This document shows positions 1-5,168 of a stretch of DNA of 5,168 bases, in pieces. Made by a program: the position numbers and the translations under genes. Each line of letters begins with the position of its first letter. The stretch's first letter is position 1. Origin of the DNA: Bacillota bacterium (GTDB lineage: Bacteria; Bacillota; Clostridia; Lachnospirales; Lachnospiraceae); NCBI GenBank assembly GCA_023415475.1, contig JAEZKL010000129.1:1-5168 (forward strand), in the 5' to 3' direction. The notes beneath the pieces are model-generated. The model saw only the letters and a list, made by a program, of their open reading frames with translations, was not told where the DNA came from and did no database searches.

Positions 1-1
1 C

Positions 2-100
2 ACTTATCCCATTGTGTTGGATTGGGATACCAATCGGATTGAACTATATCAGTTTATCTACCATGATACAAAAGACGAAGCTATGGCAGCCTTAAAGTGA
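2..100 (+). CDS. C-terminal end of an unrecognised protein (5'-truncated)
   Basis: Frame 2 is open from the left edge to a TGA at 98-100 and gives 32 residues, beginning TYPIVLDWDTNRIELYQF and ending AMAALK. The mix of aromatic and acidic residues with alternating hydrophobics (IVLDWD, IELYQFIY) looks like the last beta-strands and a short helix of a folded domain, so this is probably a real gene end. The stem-loop terminator about 55 bases downstream supports that. I do not recognise the family and assign no function; the start and most of the protein lie outside the window. Confidence 0.6.
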   Translation, partial: TYPIVLDWDTNRIELYQFIYHDTKDEAMAALK

Positions 101-154
101 CTGATGACATAATCCTTGCAATATCAACCGAATATAAGGGTAAATAACTATAGT

Positions 155-185
155 AAAGGAGCGGTTAATAATCGCTCCTTTGTTT
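155..185 (+). terminator. Intrinsic terminator of the upstream gene
   Basis: A perfect 9-bp stem pairs AAAGGAGCG (155-163) with CGCTCCTTT (173-181) around a 9-base loop. The T-tract is short and interrupted (TTTGTTTC), so strength is uncertain. It sits after the truncated gene at 2-100 and separates that transcript from the nrdD promoter region. Confidence 0.7.
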
Positions 186-201
186 CGTGTCATGTGAATT
201 G

Positions 202-223
202 GCGTATTATTAAGTATATTTTG
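202..223 (+). repeat. Degenerate copy of the nrdD operator core
   Basis: GCGTATTATTAAG at 202-214 matches GCGTATTGTTAAG at 278-290 in 12 of 13 bases. It is followed directly by TATATTTTG (215-223), which is identical to 303-311. Compared with the downstream copy, 12 bases (291-302) are missing; these carry the right arm of the Rex-like dyad and the first base of the second NrdR-like core. This looks like a partial duplication of the operator, possibly no longer functional. Confidence 0.5.
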
Positions 224-267
224 CTTATGAATTTGATATGTTTTGAGGTAGGCGAGGTTCAAGCTGG

Positions 268-283
268 TTACTATATAGCGTAT
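268..283 (+). promoter_or_regulatory. NrdR-like box 1 (upstream of nrdD)
   Basis: The 16-mer centred on CTATATAGCG (271-280) matches the known NrdR consensus ACACWATATATWGTGT at about 11 of 16 positions. Alone it would be weak, but a second box starts exactly 31 bp downstream, the helical spacing (about three turns) typical of NrdR box pairs. NrdR is the ATP/dATP-sensing repressor of ribonucleotide reductase operons. The site lies upstream of the predicted -35 element. Confidence 0.6.
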
Positions 284-300
284 TGTTAAGAACTTAACCT
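283..300 (+). promoter_or_regulatory. Rex-like operator between the NrdR boxes
   Basis: TTGTTAAGAACTTAACCT fits the Rex operator form TTGTTAA-N4-TTAACAA in 12 of 14 defined positions; the last two bases of the right arm (CT instead of AA) differ. Rex is the NADH/NAD+-sensing repressor of fermentation and anaerobic genes in Firmicutes. The dyad centre (291.5) falls almost exactly midway between the two NrdR-like boxes. Regulation of this operon by Rex is my inference; no rex gene is in the window. Confidence 0.45.
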
Positions 301-314
301 ACTATATTTTGTAT
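299..314 (+). promoter_or_regulatory. NrdR-like box 2 (upstream of nrdD)
   Basis: The core CTATATTTTG (302-311) matches the 10-base NrdR core CWATATATWG in 9 of 10 positions, and the 16-mer matches at about 12 of 16. Both boxes share the pattern TACTATAT-N3-GTATT, offset by exactly 31 bp, leaving 15 bp between the 16-mers. This paired arrangement before an RNR operon is the usual NrdR signature. Confidence 0.65.
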
Positions 315-342
315 TAAAAATTAAAAAATGGTACAAAGCGCA

Positions 343-371
343 TTGCATTTTCTAACTAAGTGCTATATAAT
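343..371 (+). promoter_or_regulatory. Sigma-A-type promoter of nrdDG
   Basis: A perfect -10 TATAAT lies at 366-371, with TTGCAT at 343-348 as a weak -35 (TTG matches) and the ideal 17-bp spacer. Transcription would start near 378, giving a leader of about 29 bases. That is too short for a riboswitch. The NrdR/Rex-like sites lie roughly 30-75 bases upstream of the -35. Confidence 0.6.
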
Positions 372-393
372 AGGTTTCTCAATAATAGTACAT

Positions 394-400
394 AAGGAGA
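394..400 (+). promoter_or_regulatory. Ribosome binding site of nrdD
   Basis: AAGGAGA ends six bases before the ATG at 407. It fixes this start, which also gives the canonical ATP-cone N-terminus MKTIKRNG. Confidence 0.85.
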
Positions 401-406
401 TATCGT

Positions 407-2563
407 ATGAAGACGATTAAACGAAACGGTGCAGAAGAAGTATTTGATATAAATAAGATCATTGCAGCTGTGAAAAAAGCAAATGATTCAGGAGAGAAGA
501 ATTATTTAAATGATGAACAGATTATTAATATTGCAGAGTATGTAGAGTACAAATGCCAAAAGTTAAACAGAGCCGTTTCGGTAGAAGAGATTCAAGACAT
601 GGTAGAGGATCAGATCATGGCGACCGGAGCCTTTGACCTTGCGAAGCGTTATGTCAGATATCGTTATCAGCGTTCCCTAATACGAAAAGCAAATACAACG
701 GATAATCGGATTCTATCCTTGATTGAAGGTAATAACGAGGATGTGAAGCAGGAAAATTCAAATAAAAACCCTACGATTAACAGTGTTCAGCGTGATTATA
801 TGGCAGGGGAGGTAAGCAAGGATATTACCCGTAGATTACTCCTCCCGGCAGATATTGTAGAAGCGGATCAGGAGGGCATTATTCATTTTCATGATACGGA
901 TTACTTCGCACAGCATATGCATAACTGCGACCTGGTGAATCTGGAGGATATGCTTCAGAACGGTACGGTAATCAGTGAGACAAGGATTGAGAAGCCGCAC
1001 AGCTTCTCTACAGCCTGCAATATTGCGACCCAGATCATAGCACAGGTAGCAAGTAACCAGTACGGTGGTCAAAGCATCAGTCTTGCGCATCTGGCTCCCT
1101 TTGTACAGATATCCAGAATGAAAATATATGCAGAGGTTCAGGAGGAGATCGAGATCCTCGGCGCTTCTGTGACAGAGGAGCTCTTGGAGGAGATTGTAGA
1201 GAAGAGACTCCGTAAAGAGATTAACCGAGGTGTTCAGACCATTCAATATCAGGTTATTACCCTCATGACCACCAATGGACAAGCTCCTTTCCTAACCGTC
1301 TTTATGTATCTCAATGAGGCGAAGAATGAAACGGAGAAGAGAGATCTGGCAATGATCATCGAGGAGACCCTAAAGCAGCGTTATCAGGGCGTCATGAACG
1401 AGGCAGGTATCTGGGTTACCCCTGCATTCCCGAAGCTGATCTATGTTTTGGAGGAGGATAATATCACAGAAGGGACCGAGTATTATTATCTGACCGAGCT
1501 GGCTGCAAAATGCACCACGAAGCGTCTGGTGCCGGATTATATCTCCGAGAAGAAGATGAAGGAGCTCAAGGAAGGGAACTGCTTCCCGGTTATGGGCTGT
1601 CGCAGTGCCTTAAGCCCCTGGAAGGATGAAGACGGTAATTATAAGTTCTATGGTCGCTTCAATCAAGGAGTTGTATCCATCAATCTGGTGGATGTTGCTT
1701 TATCCTCCGGTGGAGATATGGATAAGTTCTGGAAGATCTTCGATGAGAGACTTGCACTGTGCTATAAAGGTCTGATGATAAGACATAAGCGCCTGAAGGG
1801 AACCTTATCCGATGCGGCGCCGATCCTTTGGCAGCATGGAGCCCTGGCACGACTGAAGAAGGGTGAGACCATCGATAAATTGCTTTTCGGCGGTTATTCC
1901 ACGATTTCTCTCGGCTATGCCGGCTTATACGAATGTACCAAATATATGACAGGCAAATCCCATACGGACCCGGAAGCAACCACCTTTGCCCTTGATGTGA
2001 TGAAATATATGAATGTAGCCTGTGAGCAATGGAAGGCAGAGACCAACATCGGCTTTGGTATCTATGGAACGCCAATCGAAAGTACTACCTATAAATTCGC
2101 GAAATGCTTACAGAAGCGTTTCGGTGTGGTAAAAGGTATCACAGATAAAAGCTATATCACCAACAGCTACCATGTCCATGTAACGGAAGAGATTGATGCC
2201 TTCACAAAGCTTAAGTTTGAAGCGCAGTTTCAGTCCCTCTCCACGGGTGGTGCCGTAAGCTATATCGAGGTTCCCAATATGCAGAATAATATTCCGGCTG
2301 TCCTTCAGGTAATCCGGTTTATCTATGATAATATCATGTATGCCGAACTGAACACGAAGAGTGATTGCTGTCAGGAATGCGGCTTCGACGGAGAGATTCA
2401 GATCGTGACCGACCATGGTAAGCTGGTATGGGAATGCCCGAAATGCGGTAACCGGGATCAGGATAAATTAAATGTCGCACGCAGAACCTGTGGCTATATC
2501 GGAACTCAATTCTGGAATCAGGGAAGAACACAGGAAATCAAGGAAAGGGTGCTGCATCTCTAA
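407..2563 (+). CDS. nrdD: Anaerobic (class III) ribonucleoside-triphosphate reductase, large subunit
   Basis: This enzyme reduces ribonucleoside triphosphates to dNTPs without oxygen, using a glycyl radical; it is cytoplasmic. The 718 residues match full-length family members. Residues 1 to about 95 form an ATP-cone allosteric domain (MKTIKRNGAEEVFDINKI to RYRYQRSLIRKA). The barrel follows, with NCDLVNL (C174), QYGGQSISLAHL, and NCFPVMGCR, where C398 is the expected thiyl-radical cysteine; M396 and N419 (RFNQGVVSINL) lie at the spacing seen in formate-using enzymes. The C-terminus has a zinc site of two CxxC pairs (C655/C658 and C677/C680) and the radical loop RRTCGYIG, with radical glycine G696. 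All key residues are present, with no frameshift. nrdG follows after one base. Formate as reductant is inferred from the aligned residues, not shown. Confidence 0.97.
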   Translation: MKTIKRNGAEEVFDINKIIAAVKKANDSGEKNYLNDEQIINIAEYVEYKCQKLNRAVSVEEIQDMVEDQIMATGAFDLAKRYVRYRYQRSLIRKANTTDNRILSLIEGNNEDVKQENSNKNPTINSVQRDYMAGEVSKDITRRLLLPADIVEADQEGIIHFHDTDYFAQHMHNCDLVNLEDMLQNGTVISETRIEKPHSFSTACNIATQIIAQVASNQYGGQSISLAHLAPFVQISRMKIYAEVQEEIEILGASVTEELLEEIVEKRLRKEINRGVQTIQYQVITLMTTNGQAPFLTVFMYLNEAKNETEKRDLAMIIEETLKQRYQGVMNEAGIWVTPAFPKLIYVLEEDNITEGTEYYYLTELAAKCTTKRLVPDYISEKKMKELKEGNCFPVMGCRSALSPWKDEDGNYKFYGRFNQGVVSINLVDVALSSGGDMDKFWKIFDERLALCYKGLMIRHKRLKGTLSDAAPILWQHGALARLKKGETIDKLLFGGYSTISLGYAGLYECTKYMTGKSHTDPEATTFALDVMKYMNVACEQWKAETNIGFGIYGTPIESTTYKFAKCLQKRFGVVKGITDKSYITNSYHVHVTEEIDAFTKLKFEAQFQSLSTGGAVSYIEVPNMQNNIPAVLQVIRFIYDNIMYAELNTKSDCCQECGFDGEIQIVTDHGKLVWECPKCGNRDQDKLNVARRTCGYIGTQFWNQGRTQEIKERVLHL

Positions 2564-2564
2564 T

Positions 2565-3083
2565 ATGAATTACGGAACAATTAAGAAGACAGACATATCA
2601 AACGGTACCGGTGTCAGAGTATCCCTCTTTGTCTCAGGCTGTACTCACCACTGCAAAGGCTGCTTCAATCCGGAGACCTGGAATTTTGGCTACGGTAAGT
2701 CATTTACGAATGAGACGAAGGGAGAGCTCCTAGAAGCACTATCAAAGAGCTATATCAACGGCTTATCCCTGCTAGGGGGAGAACCTATGGAACCGGACAA
2801 CCAGCGTGTGTTGTTAGAGCTTGTTAAGAAGGTAAAAAGCAACTATCCCGAGAAGGATATCTGGTGCTATACCGGATATGATTATGAGCAGGACCTGCTA
2901 GGCGACAGCCGAGCACGCTGCGAATGTACAGAGGAACTGTTAAGCTACATCGATGTATTGGTAGACGGTGAATTCGTGGAAGAGCTGAAGGATATCAGCC
3001 TGCAGTTTCGGGGGTCCTCGAATCAGAGAATCATCGATGTAAAAGCTTCAAGGGATGCCGGTGAAGTGAGGCTTTGGCAATAA
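2565..3083 (+). CDS. nrdG: Anaerobic ribonucleotide reductase-activating protein (radical SAM)
   Basis: This activase cleaves S-adenosylmethionine with a 4Fe-4S cluster and abstracts hydrogen from G696 of NrdD. From the ATG at 2565 it has 172 residues, typical for NrdG, and starts MNYGTIKKTDISNGTGVRVS. The cluster motif CX3CX2C is C26, C30 and C33 (GCTHHCKGCFN). LLGGEP at 69-74 is the SAM-contacting GGE motif. DVLVDGEFV and QFRGSSNQRIIDV near the end are characteristic NrdG segments. The frame is open back to an ATG at 2472, but that would add 31 residues encoded inside nrdD and lacking family character, so I take 2565. A purine-rich AAAGGGTG at 2544-2551 is a loosely spaced RBS. With one base between the nrdD stop and this start, translational coupling is likely. 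A terminator follows. Confidence 0.96.
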   Translation: MNYGTIKKTDISNGTGVRVSLFVSGCTHHCKGCFNPETWNFGYGKSFTNETKGELLEALSKSYINGLSLLGGEPMEPDNQRVLLELVKKVKSNYPEKDIWCYTGYDYEQDLLGDSRARCECTEELLSYIDVLVDGEFVEELKDISLQFRGSSNQRIIDVKASRDAGEVRLWQ

Positions 3084-3107
3084 ATAAGAATTAGTATGAA
3101 GTGCAAA

Positions 3108-3124
3108 GATATGTACAGCATATC
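3108..3124 (+). other. Small perfect inverted repeat after nrdG
   Basis: GATATG (3108-3113) and CATATC (3119-3124) form a 6-bp stem with a 5-base loop. It lies 25 bases after the nrdG stop and has no T-tract, so it is not an intrinsic terminator. It could be an mRNA 3' stabilising hairpin or chance. The AT-rich stretch from here to 3160 holds nothing else that I can support. Confidence 0.3.
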
Positions 3125-3164
3125 AGTATTGAATTATTAAATATTGAATAATGTATATCGATTG

Positions 3165-3195
3165 AGGAACGCCCATAAATAGGCGTTCCTTTTCT
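3165..3195 (+). terminator. Intrinsic terminator of the nrdDG operon
   Basis: A perfect 9-bp stem pairs AGGAACGCC (3165-3173) with GGCGTTCCT (3182-3190) around an 8-base loop, and is followed by TTTCT. It lies about 80 bases past the nrdG stop and ends the operon before the tandem repeats and the merR-family gene. Confidence 0.85.
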
Positions 3196-3315
3196 ATACA
3201 TGATTCATCAAAAGTTTATGAGGCTAACTTTTGAATACATGATTCATCAAAAGACTGCGAAGCTGACATTTTGAATACATGATTCATAGAAAATTTGCGA
3301 AGCTGACATTTTTGA
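3196..3315. repeat. Three tandem imperfect repeats of 39-41 bases, each able to form a hairpin
   Basis: The units are 3196-3234 (39), 3235-3274 (40) and 3275-3315 (41). Each starts ATACATGATTCAT and ends TTTTGA, with no unique spacer. Units 2 and 3 also share TGCGAAGCTGACATTTT. Each unit carries an inverted repeat. Unit 1 has a perfect 9-bp stem, TCAAAAGTT (3208-3216) with AACTTTTGA (3226-3234). Unit 2 pairs TCAAAA (3247-3252) with TTTTGA (3269-3274). Unit 3 has changed bases yet still pairs GAAAAT (3289-3294) with ATTTTT (3308-3313, one G-U). TTTTGA of one unit can also pair with TCAAAA of the next. No function is recognised; it may be a dispersed intergenic repeat family. Confidence 0.8.
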
Positions 3316-3403
3316 ATATTGTAAAAGCCTTGCTATATACTTCGGTTTGACTATGTTTTTATATCATGTTACTTTAATGGTGTATTATGCGGACATTATG
3401 GCA
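3316..3403. other. AT-rich spacer with no supported feature
   Basis: This stretch separates the tandem repeats from the merR promoter. It has no convincing ORF. A TTGACT at 3347-3352 followed by TTTAAT at 3373-3378 resembles a promoter, but the 20-bp spacer lacks a dyad and I do not call it. Confidence 0.4.
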
Positions 3404-3434
3404 TTGACTTTACCCTTAGGGCAAGGTGTAAGAT
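3404..3434 (+). promoter_or_regulatory. MerR-type promoter with 19-bp spacer
   Basis: TTGACT (-35, 3404-3409) and TAAGAT (-10, 3429-3434) are 19 bp apart. This is the over-long spacer typical of promoters that MerR-family activators switch on by twisting the DNA. The predicted transcript starts near 3441, about 32 bases before the regulator's ATG. It implies autoregulation of the downstream gene and probably control of the hydrolase after it. Confidence 0.75.
3407..3427 (+). promoter_or_regulatory. MerR-family operator dyad
   Basis: ACTTTACCCT (3407-3416) and AGGGCAAGGT (3418-3427) are inverted copies matching in 8 of 10 positions around a central T (3417). The dyad lies between the -35 and -10, overlapping the end of the -35, exactly where BmrR/MerR-type regulators bind. 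The likely binder is the protein encoded 46 bases downstream. Confidence 0.7.
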
Positions 3435-3457
3435 AATGATAAGAAGATAGGATACGC

Positions 3458-3465
3458 TAAGGAGG
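3458..3465 (+). promoter_or_regulatory. Ribosome binding site of the MerR-family gene
   Basis: TAAGGAGG is a near-perfect anti-16S match, seven bases before the ATG at 3473, and it sets the start. Confidence 0.85.
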
Positions 3466-3472
3466 ATAGTTT

Positions 3473-4306
3473 ATGTTATCGATTGGAGAGTTTTCAAATA
3501 TATGTAAAGTGTCTACCAAGACGCTTCGTTATTATGCTGAAATAGGGCTAATTCTACCTGATGAAATCAACCCTGAAAATGGGTATCGATATTATTCTGT
3601 TGGACAATTAGAAACGATGTTATTTATCAACCGCCTAAAATCATACAATTTTTCTTTAGAGGAAATTAAGAAAATCCTCAAATCAGAAGAATTACTGGAC
3701 AAAAATCTTTACCTGGCACTTACCAGAAAGAAAAAAGAAATTGAGAAACAAGTACACGAATTTAAAGAAACGTTAGACCAATTAAATGATGATATATCAA
3801 ATATGAAGCAAGGCAAATCATTTATGTCATATCTGGAAAGCCTTGATGTTCAACTTGTAGAAGTATCAAAGATGTATCTTTTATCTATCCGAAAAATGGT
3901 TCATGAATACGAAATGGCTGAAGAATATGATAATTGCTTTACTAAATTACGAAAGAAAATTCAAGACGACACATTAACGATACTTGCTCCACCTATGGTA
4001 CTTTTTCACAGTGAAGAATTTAGCCCATATGGTTTAGATACTGAATTTGCCATTCCGGTAAAGGAGTATGTTACCAGTACAAGAGATTTTTACCCAGGAC
4101 TATGTTTAAAAACAGTTCTGTATGGCTCTTATTCTAACCTATCTTCTGTATACACAAAACAACGCGAATGGGCAGAAAAAGAAGGCTATGAATCTAACAA
4201 TGCACTTTATGAAGTATATGTAACTGATCCCTCTCAAGTTTCAACAGAAAGTGAATTTATCACTGAAATTTATTATCCCGTTAAAAAGAAAGCGTCAAAT
4301 AATTAG
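3473..4306 (+). CDS. MerR-family transcriptional regulator with GyrI-like effector domain (BmrR type)
   Basis: This is a probable ligand-responsive transcription activator of 277 residues, a usual size for the BmrR type. Residues 1 to about 70 are the MerR winged helix-turn-helix: MLSIGEFSNICKVSTKTLRYY, then GLILPDEINPENGYRYYS and the second-helix region QLETMLFINRLKSYNFSLEEIKKIL. Residues about 80-115 are a charged, heptad-like helix (RKKKEIEKQVHEFKETLDQL), the dimerising coiled coil. Residues about 124-271 fit a GyrI-like/bacterial effector-binding domain and end with YVTDPSQ and TEIYYPVKKK, typical of that fold; E265 is a candidate ligand-contacting acid by analogy with BmrR. There is no metal-binding cysteine cluster, so a small organic ligand is more likely than a metal. 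It lies under its own MerR-type promoter and 89 bases before a serine hydrolase gene. The ligand is unknown. Confidence 0.92.
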   Translation: MLSIGEFSNICKVSTKTLRYYAEIGLILPDEINPENGYRYYSVGQLETMLFINRLKSYNFSLEEIKKILKSEELLDKNLYLALTRKKKEIEKQVHEFKETLDQLNDDISNMKQGKSFMSYLESLDVQLVEVSKMYLLSIRKMVHEYEMAEEYDNCFTKLRKKIQDDTLTILAPPMVLFHSEEFSPYGLDTEFAIPVKEYVTSTRDFYPGLCLKTVLYGSYSNLSSVYTKQREWAEKEGYESNNALYEVYVTDPSQVSTESEFITEIYYPVKKKASNN

Positions 4307-4395
4307 TCCAAAAACCAAGTCCACTCAACTTTCGCAGTATAAGCTAAAAAAGACGAATGAGTATAAAGATAATAAAGTATAAAGGAGAACATTTT
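4307..4395. other. Short gap between the regulator and hydrolase genes
   Basis: I see no stem-loop terminator in these 89 bases. There is no good -35/-10 pair either, although GTATAAAG occurs twice (4361-4368 and 4377-4384). Co-transcription of the two genes is the simplest reading. AAAGGAG at 4381-4387, eight bases before the ATG at 4396, is the hydrolase RBS. Confidence 0.55.
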
Positions 4396-5168
4396 ATGAA
4401 TCAAAATAGAGTGACAGAGTTGGAAAAGAAAATTAACAATGATAATAGCAATATTGCAGGCATAGTTGTACTAAAAGACGGTGAAACACAATATGAGAAT
4501 TACTTTGATCAATGTACTGCATCTAGCCGAGTCCATATTTATTCAGTAACAAAAAGTATTATTTCCATATTGATTGGGATTGCTTTGGACAAAGGGTATA
4601 TCAAAAGTATTGACCAGAAGGTATTGGATTTTTTTCCGGAATACATAGTGAAAAGAAGAGAAAAGACAATACAGAATGTTACACTTAAGAATTTGCTGAC
4701 AATGACAGCACCGTATAAATATAAGTTTGCACCCTACATAAAGTATTTCACGAGTGATGACTGTGTAAAATTTACGCTTGATTTATTAGGTGGTAGGGGG
4801 CAGATCGGGAAATTTAGATACACTCCACTCATAGGGCCAGATATATTGTCAGGTATTCTTGTAAAAGTAACCGGGCAATCTGTGTTAGATTTCGCAACTG
4901 ATAATTTATTCTCGCCACTTGGAATTACGGTTGAGAGTAATGTGATTTTTCATAGTAAAGAGGAGCAGCTCGCATTTAATAAAGCTACAAACATCAGCGG
5001 CTGGGTTAGTGACCAGGCTGGAGTAAATACAGCAGGATGGGGTCTTAACTTGACTCCTACGGATATGGCAAAGCTAGGACAATTATACTTAGATAATGGA
5101 ATATACAAAGGAAAACAAATTATTTCATCGGATTGGATAAATGAGAGTACAAAGGAACATAGCAGATG
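4396..5168 (+). CDS. Serine hydrolase of the class C beta-lactamase/penicillin-binding fold (3'-truncated)
   Basis: The frame is open from ATG 4396 to the window edge, giving 257 residues of a longer protein. It belongs to the broad beta-lactamase-related serine hydrolase family (PF00144 type). The SxxK motif is S50-V-T-K53 in IYSVTKSIISILIGIALD, giving the acylated serine and its lysine. Typical family segments follow: IDQKVLDFFPEY, TLKNLLTMTAP, FRYTPLIGPDILSGIL, and GWGLNLTPTDMAKLGQLYL. Y142 (FRYTP) is the likely general base; the third position of the usual YxN motif is proline here (Y-T-P), which argues against a true beta-lactamase. The C-terminal KTG/HxG-like motif lies beyond the window. 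The N-terminus (MNQNRVTELEKK) has no signal peptide, so the protein is probably cytoplasmic. It follows the MerR-family gene, which probably controls it. The substrate is unknown; esterase or amidase are options. Confidence 0.9.
   Translation, partial: MNQNRVTELEKKINNDNSNIAGIVVLKDGETQYENYFDQCTASSRVHIYSVTKSIISILIGIALDKGYIKSIDQKVLDFFPEYIVKRREKTIQNVTLKNLLTMTAPYKYKFAPYIKYFTSDDCVKFTLDLLGGRGQIGKFRYTPLIGPDILSGILVKVTGQSVLDFATDNLFSPLGITVESNVIFHSKEEQLAFNKATNISGWVSDQAGVNTAGWGLNLTPTDMAKLGQLYLDNGIYKGKQIISSDWINESTKEHSR

Noticed and set aside
372..406. Riboswitch in the nrdD leader (for example cobalamin, as in some RNR operons)
   Set aside because: The predicted leader is only about 29 bases, and the DNA upstream shows operator-like dyads rather than a large folded aptamer.
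836..2531. Several minus-strand open frames of 65-148 codons (836-1282, 1680-2075, 2108-2416, 2334-2531)
   Set aside because: They lie wholly inside nrdD, in antisense, show no family motifs or RBS, and are explained by codon bias of the coding strand.
2472..2564. Longer nrdG starting at the ATG at 2472
   Set aside because: The added 31 residues overlap the essential NrdD C-terminus in another frame and have no family character; starting at 2565 puts the CX3CX2C cysteines at 26, 30 and 33, as expected for NrdG.
3196..3315. CRISPR array
   Set aside because: The whole 39-41 base unit is conserved end to end, so there are no unique spacers; there are only three copies and no cas genes nearby.
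3347..3378. Second promoter TTGACT...TTTAAT upstream of the merR-family gene
   Set aside because: The 20-bp spacer lacks a dyad and the -10 is imperfect; the 3404-3434 promoter explains the gene better.
4396..5168. Annotation as an antibiotic-resistance beta-lactamase
   Set aside because: There is no signal peptide, the YxN motif is Y-T-P, and the third motif is outside the window; only the broad serine hydrolase fold is supported.

Overview
The window looks like chromosomal DNA of an anaerobic Firmicute, most likely a clostridium of the Lachnospiraceae type. The evidence is strong AAGGAG ribosome binding sites, AT-rich intergenic DNA, short stem-loop terminators, an oxygen-sensitive class III ribonucleotide reductase, and protein sequences that read as clostridial. 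All complete genes lie on the + strand.

Layout: (1) bases 2-100 are the last 32 codons of an unrecognised gene, closed by a stem-loop terminator (155-185). (2) Bases 186-406 are a control region for the nrdDG operon. It holds a pair of NrdR-like boxes exactly 31 bp apart, a Rex-like dyad filling the gap between them, a degenerate copy of part of this operator further upstream, a sigma-A-type promoter and a strong RBS. (3) nrdD (407-2563) and nrdG (2565-3083) encode the anaerobic ribonucleoside-triphosphate reductase and its radical-SAM activase, separated by one base. (4) Bases 3084-3472 are non-coding and hold a small hairpin, a good intrinsic terminator (3165-3195), three tandem copies of a 39-41 base repeat that folds into hairpins (3196-3315), and a MerR-type promoter with a 19-bp spacer and a dyad operator. 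(5) A MerR-family regulator with a GyrI-like ligand domain (3473-4306) is followed by a serine hydrolase of the beta-lactamase/penicillin-binding fold (4396 to beyond the window end), probably in one transcript.

How the genes work together: NrdG uses S-adenosylmethionine and a 4Fe-4S cluster to place a glycyl radical on NrdD, which then makes dNTPs without oxygen. The upstream sites suggest that the operon reads both the nucleotide pool (NrdR) and the NADH/NAD+ ratio (Rex). The MerR/hydrolase pair looks like a separate two-gene unit, in which a small-molecule sensor controls itself and an enzyme of unknown substrate. Sampled lines of that unit are near 35% G+C, against roughly 45-58% in most of nrdD.

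I see no phage, transposon, CRISPR or defence genes, and no clear new multi-gene system. The most interesting signals are the nested NrdR/Rex-like operator with its partial duplication, and the tandem hairpin repeats.
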